In this document: positions 59,186-64,000 of the stretch, in pieces | Layout: each line of letters begins with the position of its first letter | Numbering within the stretch: position 1 is the stretch's first letter | Assembly (NCBI RefSeq): GCF_003205295.1 | Contig: NZ_QJRP01000002.1 | Span: forward strand, 248,001 to 312,000 | Source of the DNA: Pseudomonas mosselii | GTDB taxonomy: Bacteria; Pseudomonadota; Gammaproteobacteria; Pseudomonadales; Pseudomonadaceae | Reading direction: 5' to 3' | Length of the DNA stretch: 64,000 bases | Position numbers and translations under genes: made by a program | Notes under the pieces: model-generated | Databases searched by the model: none | Told to the model about the DNA's origin: nothing | The model's input: the letters and a program-made list of their open reading frames with translations, nothing else

Positions 59186-60211
59186 ATGCTAGTACTGGGA
59201 TTGGAAACATCCTGCGACGAAACTGGCGTCGCATTATACGACAGTGAGCGCGGCCTGCTGGCCGACGCGCTGTTCAGCCAGATCGACCTGCACCGCGTCT
59301 ATGGCGGCGTGGTGCCCGAACTCGCCTCGCGTGACCACGTCAAGCGCATGCTGCCGTTGATCCGCCAGGTGCTGCAGGAAGCCGACTGCGTCGCCACCGA
59401 GATCGACGCCATCGCCTACACCGCGGGTCCTGGCCTGGTCGGCGCGTTGCTGGTGGGCGCCTCCTGCGCCCAGGCGCTGGCCTTCGCCTGGGATATTCCG
59501 GCGATCGGCGTGCACCATATGGAAGGCCACCTGCTGGCGCCGATGCTCGAGGAGCAGCCGCCGGAGTTTCCGTTCGTCGCCTTGTTGGTGTCTGGCGGCC
59601 ACACCCAGCTGGTACGGGTCGATGGCATCGGCCAATACGAGCTGCTGGGCGAGAGCCTGGACGACGCCGCTGGCGAAGCCTTCGACAAGACAGCCAAGCT
59701 GATCGGCCTCAATTATCCGGGCGGCCCGGAAATCGCCCGTCTGGCCGAGCAAGGCACGCCTGGGCGTTTCGTGTTCCCGCGACCGATGTGCGATCGGCCT
59801 GGTCTGCAGTTCAGCTTCAGCGGCCTCAAGACCTTCGCCCTGAACACCTGGCAGCAATGCCGCGACGCCGGGGACGACAACGAGCAAACCCGTTGCGACG
59901 TGTCGCTGGCGTTCCAGCAGGCGGTGGTGGAGACTCTGACCATCAAGTGCAAGCGCGCCCTCAAGCAGACTGGCCTCAAGCGTCTGGTCATCGCCGGTGG
60001 CGTGAGCGCCAACAAGGCCTTGCGCATTTCGCTGGAAGAGATGCTGGCCAGCATCAAGGGCAACGTCTATTACGCTCGTCCACGGTTCTGCACCGACAAT
60101 GGCGCGATGATCGCCTATGCCGGTTGCCAGCGCCTGTTGGCCGGGCAGCAGCAGGACCTGGCCATCAGCGTGCAGGCGCGCTGGCCGATGGAGCAGTTGC
60201 CGGCGGTGTGA
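59186..60211 (+). CDS. tsaD: tRNA N6-threonylcarbamoyladenosine synthase subunit
   Basis: Transfers threonylcarbamoyl to A37 of ANN-reading tRNAs, with TsaB and TsaE. It is 341 residues. The metal ligands are H111 and H115 in [10 protein letters not shown], as in E. coli, and a third ligand Asp is in [13 protein letters not shown]. The N-terminal ATPase signature is [19 protein letters not shown]. The ATG at 59186 starts that signature directly. It is divergent from rpsU, the classic arrangement in Pseudomonas and enterics. Confidence 0.97.
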   Translation: MLVLGLETSCDETGVALYDSERGLLADALFSQIDLHRVYGGVVPELASRDHVKRMLPLIRQVLQEADCVATEIDAIAYTAGPGLVGALLVGASCAQALAFAWDIPAIGVHHMEGHLLAPMLEEQPPEFPFVALLVSGGHTQLVRVDGIGQYELLGESLDDAAGEAFDKTAKLIGLNYPGGPEIARLAEQGTPGRFVFPRPMCDRPGLQFSFSGLKTFALNTWQQCRDAGDDNEQTRCDVSLAFQQAVVETLTIKCKRALKQTGLKRLVIAGGVSANKALRISLEEMLASIKGNVYYARPRFCTDNGAMIAYAGCQRLLAGQQQDLAISVQARWPMEQLPAV

Positions 60212-60236
60212 ACCGTGCCGGACTCATGCGCACGTC

Positions 60237-60806
60237 TCAGAAATGGCGTTCGCGCCCGGCGAACAGGTCGCGCAGGTTGTTGCGATGACGCCAGACGATC
60301 AGGATCGTCAACACTGTCATCGGCAGCAACGCTTCGGGTTCGCGCCAGGCCAGCAGCGGCAGCGTCAACGGCGTGGCGATCAAGGCCGCCAGCGAGCTGG
60401 TGCGGGTGAGGTAGAAGGTCAGCAGCCAGGCGCCGATGGCCAGCAGCGCTGCGGGGAAGTACAGCGCCATCAGCATGCCGGCGGCAGTGGCCACGCCCTT
60501 GCCGCCCTGGAAGCGGAAGTAAACCGGGAACAGATGGCCAAGGACTGCGCAGATGCCGACCCAGGCCTGTTCCTGCTGGTCGAGCCCGGCCAGGCGGGCC
60601 AGCAGTACTGGCAACATGCCCTTGCACAGGTCGCCGAGCAGCGTCAGGATCGCCAGTTTGCGGCCGGCCAGGCGTAGCATGTTGGTCGCGCCGGCATTGC
60701 CCGAGCCGCTGGAGCGCGGGTCGGGGCTGCCGCTGAGGCGGCTCAGGACGATGGCGAAGGACAGAGAGCCGAGCAGGTAGGCAAGCAGCGCCAGTGACCA
60801 AAACAT
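60237..60806 (-). CDS. plsY: Acyl-phosphate glycerol-3-phosphate acyltransferase
   Basis: An integral inner-membrane acyltransferase that makes lysophosphatidic acid from acyl-phosphate. It is 189 residues with five hydrophobic helices. Motifs: [12 protein letters not shown] (motif 1, about residues 37-48), [21 protein letters not shown] (motif 2, about 90-110), and [12 protein letters not shown] near the end. It is convergent with tsaD and divergent from folB. Confidence 0.96.
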   Translation of the reverse strand: MFWSLALLAYLLGSLSFAIVLSRLSGSPDPRSSGSGNAGATNMLRLAGRKLAILTLLGDLCKGMLPVLLARLAGLDQQEQAWVGICAVLGHLFPVYFRFQGGKGVATAAGMLMALYFPAALLAIGAWLLTFYLTRTSSLAALIATPLTLPLLAWREPEALLPMTVLTILIVWRHRNNLRDLFAGRERHF

Positions 60807-60880
60807 GCTAACTATTCCGGGCGAGGACGCCCTGATTCTAACGGCGCTCGTCGCCCTTGTCGTGCTGTGGAGAGAAGTGC

Positions 60881-61237
60881 TTGGACAGAGTGTTCATCGA
60901 AGGCCTGGAAGTCGATACCGTCATCGGTGCCTATGACTGGGAGCGTGATATTCGCCAGTGCCTGCGCCTGGACCTGAGCTTCGCCTGGGACAACCGCCCG
61001 GCGGCCGCCGGTGACGACCTGTCGCTGGCGCTGGACTACGCCAGTGTCTCGGCGCGGGTCCAGGCCTTCGCCGAGCAGGCGCGCTTCGAGCTGGTGGAGA
61101 CGTTCGCCGAGCGTCTGGTGGCGGTGCTGATGGACGAGTTCAAGATCCCGTGGGTGCGCCTGAAGCTGACCAAGCCGGGTGCGGTGCCTGCGGCCCGTGG
61201 CGGTGTAGGCGTGGAGATCGAGCGCGGATGTCTCTGA
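60881..61237 (+). CDS. folB: Dihydroneopterin aldolase
   Basis: Cleaves dihydroneopterin to 6-hydroxymethyl-dihydropterin in folate synthesis. It is 118 residues. Motifs: [21 protein letters not shown] at the N-terminus (catalytic Glu near residue 21) and the [10 protein letters not shown] and [12 protein letters not shown] stretches, including the conserved Lys. The start is TTG at 60881 with GGAG eight bases upstream; it matches the conserved DRVFIEGL N-terminus, while the ATG at 60857 adds a Cys-rich tail. It overlaps folK by 10 bases. Confidence 0.94.
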   Translation: MDRVFIEGLEVDTVIGAYDWERDIRQCLRLDLSFAWDNRPAAAGDDLSLALDYASVSARVQAFAEQARFELVETFAERLVAVLMDEFKIPWVRLKLTKPGAVPAARGGVGVEIERGCL

Positions 61238-61737
61238 GTACGGTATATCTCGGGCTGGGCAGCAACATCGAGCGCGAGCGGCACTTGTGTGCGGGGCTCG
61301 ATGCGTTGGCAGGCATGCTCAGTGACATGCACTGCTCCGCAGTGTTCGAGAGCCAGGCCGTGGGAATCAAAAGCGGCCCGTTCTACAACCTGGTGGTGCG
61401 CGGATGCACCGACCTGCCACTGCTGGAACTCGACCGCCGGCTCAAGTTCATCGAGGCCGAAAATGGCCGCTACGCCCCGGATCGTAAAGGGCTGCCGCTG
61501 GATATCGATGTGCTGATGTTCGATGACCTGTGTGGCACGTTCAATGGTCTGGTGCTGCCGCGGGCGGAGATCGTGAAGAACGCCTTTGTGCTGTGGCCGT
61601 TGTCGTTGCTGGCACCGGAACTGGGGCATCCGGGCGAGGGCAAGTCCATGGGGCAGCTGTGGCGGGAGGCGAGCATTGAACAGGTGCTGGCGCCGGTGCC
61701 GTTCGAATGGCGGGGTTTGCAGCTGACCGTGATCTGA
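61228..61737 (+). CDS. folK: Hydroxymethyldihydropterin pyrophosphokinase
   Basis: Adds pyrophosphate from ATP to 6-hydroxymethyl-dihydropterin, the step after FolB. It is 169 residues. Motifs: TVYLGLGSNIERERHL (residues 5-20) and GRYAPDRKGLPLDIDVLMFDD (about 93-113), where the two Asp of LDIDVL bind Mg. It is coupled to folB. P. aeruginosa has, as I recall, another folK elsewhere, so this may be a paralogue. The frame upstream of 61228 is a shadow of folB. Confidence 0.93.
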   Translation: MSLSTVYLGLGSNIERERHLCAGLDALAGMLSDMHCSAVFESQAVGIKSGPFYNLVVRGCTDLPLLELDRRLKFIEAENGRYAPDRKGLPLDIDVLMFDDLCGTFNGLVLPRAEIVKNAFVLWPLSLLAPELGHPGEGKSMGQLWREASIEQVLAPVPFEWRGLQLTVI

Positions 61738-61761
61738 TCCGGGATATCCTTCGTTGCTGAT

Positions 61762-61836
61762 GGCCCATTCGCGGGCAAGCCCGCTCCCACAGGGTCATGC
61801 GCAACTGTGGGGAGCGGGCTTGCCCGCGAATGGGCC
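61762..61836. repeat. REP hairpin between folK and cca
   Basis: GGCCCATTCGCGGGCAAGCC and its exact reverse complement at the other end form arms of about 30 nt with one bulge, containing CCGCTCCCACAG. It lies between convergent genes. Confidence 0.88.
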
Positions 61837-61842
61837 TGGCGA

Positions 61843-62946
61843 TCATTGATTCCTATAAGCCATCAGTGCTTTCAAGCGTTCGGTCTTGAGCGCTTCGCCC
61901 AGCGCCTGGCCACTCAATCCACTTTCCATCAACGGCTTCACGTCCACCGCCCTGGCTGTGGTTGCCGCGCCTCGCAGATATTCTGCCTGTGGATAATCCT
62001 GGTTCTCCAGCAAGGCGTCCATCCTGCATGCTTCGATGAAATCCTCGAAGCGTTGCGGTCGTCGATACACATCGAACTTCTGCAGCATTTCCAGCAGGCT
62101 CACCGGCTCCAGTGCCAGAGCTTGATCGGCCTCTTCGGCGAACTCCCCCACCAGCACCGCCAGTTCCTGGCATTCGCGTGGGACCTTGAAGCGCTGGTTG
62201 AGTGTCTTGATCGCCGTTGGCTCCAATCCGCGCAGCAGGCATGCCCAACGCACCGGCAGTGATTGCTGATGCTTGGCCGCCTGGTGCAGCGCAGCCAGTG
62301 TATCGGTGCCGTGCTCCAGCTCTGGCATCAGCTCTTTCAGTGCGCCGCAACTGCGCAGCACCTCGACGAACACCTGTGGCTCGCTTTCCATCAATGCCCG
62401 TTCGATCTCCTTCCAGCTGCGCTCGGCTGTCAGCGCCTGCAGCTCGCCCGACTCGGCGATCTGGCGCATCAGTTTCAGGGTGTCGTCGGCGACGTGGAAA
62501 CCCAAGGGCGCGTAGCGGGCCGCAAAGCGCGCAACGCGCAGAACCCGCAAGGGATCTTCGGCGAACGCCGGGGAAACATGGCGCAGGATCCGCTGTTCGA
62601 GATCGGCCTTGCCGTGGTAGGGGTCGTACAGCTGGCCGTGTTCGTCCTCGGCCATCGCGTTGATGGTCAGGTCGCGTCGAATCAGGTCTTCTTCGAGGGT
62701 GACTTCGGGGCTTGCGTGAAAGGTGAAGCCACCGTAACCGCGGCCGCTCTTGCGCTCGGTGCGGGCCAGGGCATATTCCTCACCTGTTTTGGGGTGAAGA
62801 AAAACCGGAAAATCTGCGCCCACCGGGCGGTAGCCTTGGGCTTGCATCTGTTCGACGGTAGCGCCAACCACCAGCCAGTCGACGTCGCTGACCGGGCGGC
62901 CGAGCAGGCGGTCACGCACGGCGCCGCCAACCTTGTAGATCTGCAT
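61843..62946 (-). CDS. cca: CCA tRNA nucleotidyltransferase
   Basis: Adds or repairs the 3' CCA of tRNAs without a template. It is 367 residues. The catalytic head has [13 protein letters not shown] and [10 protein letters not shown] (Asp pair at D21 and D23), followed by [28 protein letters not shown] and [15 protein letters not shown]. It is shorter than E. coli Cca (412), consistent with absence of the C-terminal HD phosphohydrolase domain. The ATG at 62946 begins the conserved MQIYKVGG. Confidence 0.95.
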   Translation of the reverse strand: MQIYKVGGAVRDRLLGRPVSDVDWLVVGATVEQMQAQGYRPVGADFPVFLHPKTGEEYALARTERKSGRGYGGFTFHASPEVTLEEDLIRRDLTINAMAEDEHGQLYDPYHGKADLEQRILRHVSPAFAEDPLRVLRVARFAARYAPLGFHVADDTLKLMRQIAESGELQALTAERSWKEIERALMESEPQVFVEVLRSCGALKELMPELEHGTDTLAALHQAAKHQQSLPVRWACLLRGLEPTAIKTLNQRFKVPRECQELAVLVGEFAEEADQALALEPVSLLEMLQKFDVYRRPQRFEDFIEACRMDALLENQDYPQAEYLRGAATTARAVDVKPLMESGLSGQALGEALKTERLKALMAYRNQ

Positions 62947-63004
62947 GTGAAACCTCCATTTCTGCCGACAGGATACCTTGCCGGCAGAAATGGTGCGGCC
63001 CGGG

Positions 63005-64000
63005 CTAGAGGTGGTGTACCACCGCCAGGTCCATGCGCCCGTAGTCGCCGGCCTCGCTGTGCTCGCTGCGCGGCGGCATGTGGTGGGTCTTCATCACCTG
63101 GTCGCCCTGCACGGTCTCCAGGTGGATGTCGAAGCCCCACAGGCGGTGCAGGTGCTTGAGCACCTCGTCGGTGGAGTCGCCCAGGGGTTTGCGGTTGTGC
63201 TGCTGGTGACGCAGGGTCAGCGAACGGTCGCCACGTCGGTCGATGCTCCAGATCTGCACGTTGGGCTCGCGGTTGCCCAGGTTGTACTGCGCGGCCAACT
63301 GCTCGCGGATGGTGCGGTAGCCGTCCTCGTCATGAATCGCCGGGACCAGCAGGTCGTCGCGCTGGTCGTCGTCGAGGATGCTGAACAACTTGAGGTCACG
63401 CATCACCTTGGGTGACAGGTACTGCAGGATGAAGCTTTCATCCTTGAAGCTGCTCATGGCGAACTTGATCGTCGACAGCCAGTCGCTGCCGGCGATATCC
63501 GGGAACCAGCGGCGATCTTCCTCGGTGGGGTGCTCGCACATGCGACGGATGTCGGTGTACATGGCAAAGCCCAAGGCATAGGGATTGATGCCGCTGTAGT
63601 ACGGGCTGTCGAAGCCTGGCTGGAACACCACGCTGGTGTGCGACTGCAAAAACTCCATCATGAAGCCTTCGGTGATCAGCCCTTCGTCGTACAGGTCGTT
63701 CATCAGGGTGTAGTGCCAGAAGGTCGCCCAGCCTTCGTTCATCACCTGGGTCTGGCGCTGCGGGTAGAAATACTGGGCGATCTTGCGCACGATGCGCACC
63801 ACTTCGCGCTGCCAGGGCTCCAGCAGCGGAGCGTGTTTCTCGATGAAGTAGAGGATGTTCTCCTGGGGTTCGGCCGGGAAGCGCGCGTCGTCTTTCTCGC
63901 CACCCTTTTCGGCACCCTTGGGGATGGTGCGCCAGAGGTCGTTGATCTGCCGCTGCAGGTGTTCCTCACGCTCCTTCTGCCGGCGCCGCTCTTCCTCGGC
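63005..64000 (-). CDS. SpoVR-family protein, 5' end outside the window
   Basis: The C-terminal 331 residues of a SpoVR/YcgB-type protein. The frame stays open from 63802 to the window edge (reading [18 protein letters not shown] and further), so the gene begins beyond 64000. Family stretches: [68 protein letters not shown] and [23 protein letters not shown]. In Pseudomonas and enterics SpoVR is co-encoded with YeaH and PrkA-type kinase genes, which would lie upstream. The molecular function is unknown. Confidence 0.93.
   Translation of the reverse strand, partial: AEEERRRQKEREEHLQRQINDLWRTIPKGAEKGGEKDDARFPAEPQENILYFIEKHAPLLEPWQREVVRIVRKIAQYFYPQRQTQVMNEGWATFWHYTLMNDLYDEGLITEGFMMEFLQSHTSVVFQPGFDSPYYSGINPYALGFAMYTDIRRMCEHPTEEDRRWFPDIAGSDWLSTIKFAMSSFKDESFILQYLSPKVMRDLKLFSILDDDQRDDLLVPAIHDEDGYRTIREQLAAQYNLGNREPNVQIWSIDRRGDRSLTLRHQQHNRKPLGDSTDEVLKHLHRLWGFDIHLETVQGDQVMKTHHMPPRSEHSEAGDYGRMDLAVVHHL

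Overview
The window is chromosomal DNA from a Pseudomonas of the P. putida group. The evidence is high GC throughout, two families of Pseudomonas REP palindromes in the intergenic gaps, and a gene order that I recall as that of the P. putida KT2440 segment running from the LPS-core genes to rpoD-dnaG-rpsU-tsaD. That comparison is from memory, not from an alignment. No phage, transposase, integrase or CRISPR array was seen. The genes at both edges (waaC and a SpoVR-family gene) are cut by the window.

Layout: 1-5760 is an LPS inner-core operon (waaC, waaG, waaP and three more kinase-fold proteins), with start and stop codons overlapping. 5773-11299 is a cell-surface-signalling iron-uptake locus (FecI sigma factor, FecR, TonB receptor with signalling domain, PepSY protein, small membrane protein) behind a candidate Fur box. 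11533-19306 holds a DnaQ-like exonuclease paired with a cNMP/CBS/DUF294 protein, a lone receiver-domain protein, malate synthase G, a GcvR-like ACT protein and RarD. 19371-21995 holds SrkA, ModE and ComF. 22086-26542 is the complete bioBFHCD cluster, with a BirA-type operator lying inside the divergent comF gene. 27199-32570 has two related acyl-CoA dehydrogenases around a GGDEF protein; the first has a PsrA-type operator. A GacA-box-driven RsmY-type sRNA follows at about 32760-32941.

32956-43469 is the PQQ region: a LysR regulator, a class III aminotransferase, a YqaE-type membrane peptide, an S9 peptidase, and pqqE, D, C, B, A and F on the minus strand. Next come davA and davB (lysine to 5-aminovalerate). 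46165-50539 looks like a more variable block: an orphan XRE antitoxin-like gene, a DUF6124-type gene behind a strongly structured leader, an Lrp/AsnC regulator, a lipoprotein, and an rtcB-prfH ribosome-repair pair. A tRNA(CAU) follows, then rmcA, rpoD, dnaG and rpsU on the minus strand. tsaD, plsY, folB, folK, cca and the SpoVR-family gene finish the window.

The observations most worth a second look are: (1) the leader of the DUF6124-type gene, which can form two long, mutually exclusive helices plus a hairpin that hides its ribosome-binding site; (2) the rtcB-prfH module, with its own promoter, a 13-codon leader ORF carrying a near-perfect Shine-Dalgarno, and a helix that can sequester the rtcB Shine-Dalgarno; (3) an unusually long RsmY-like RNA with 13 GGA motifs and an internally duplicated binding hairpin.
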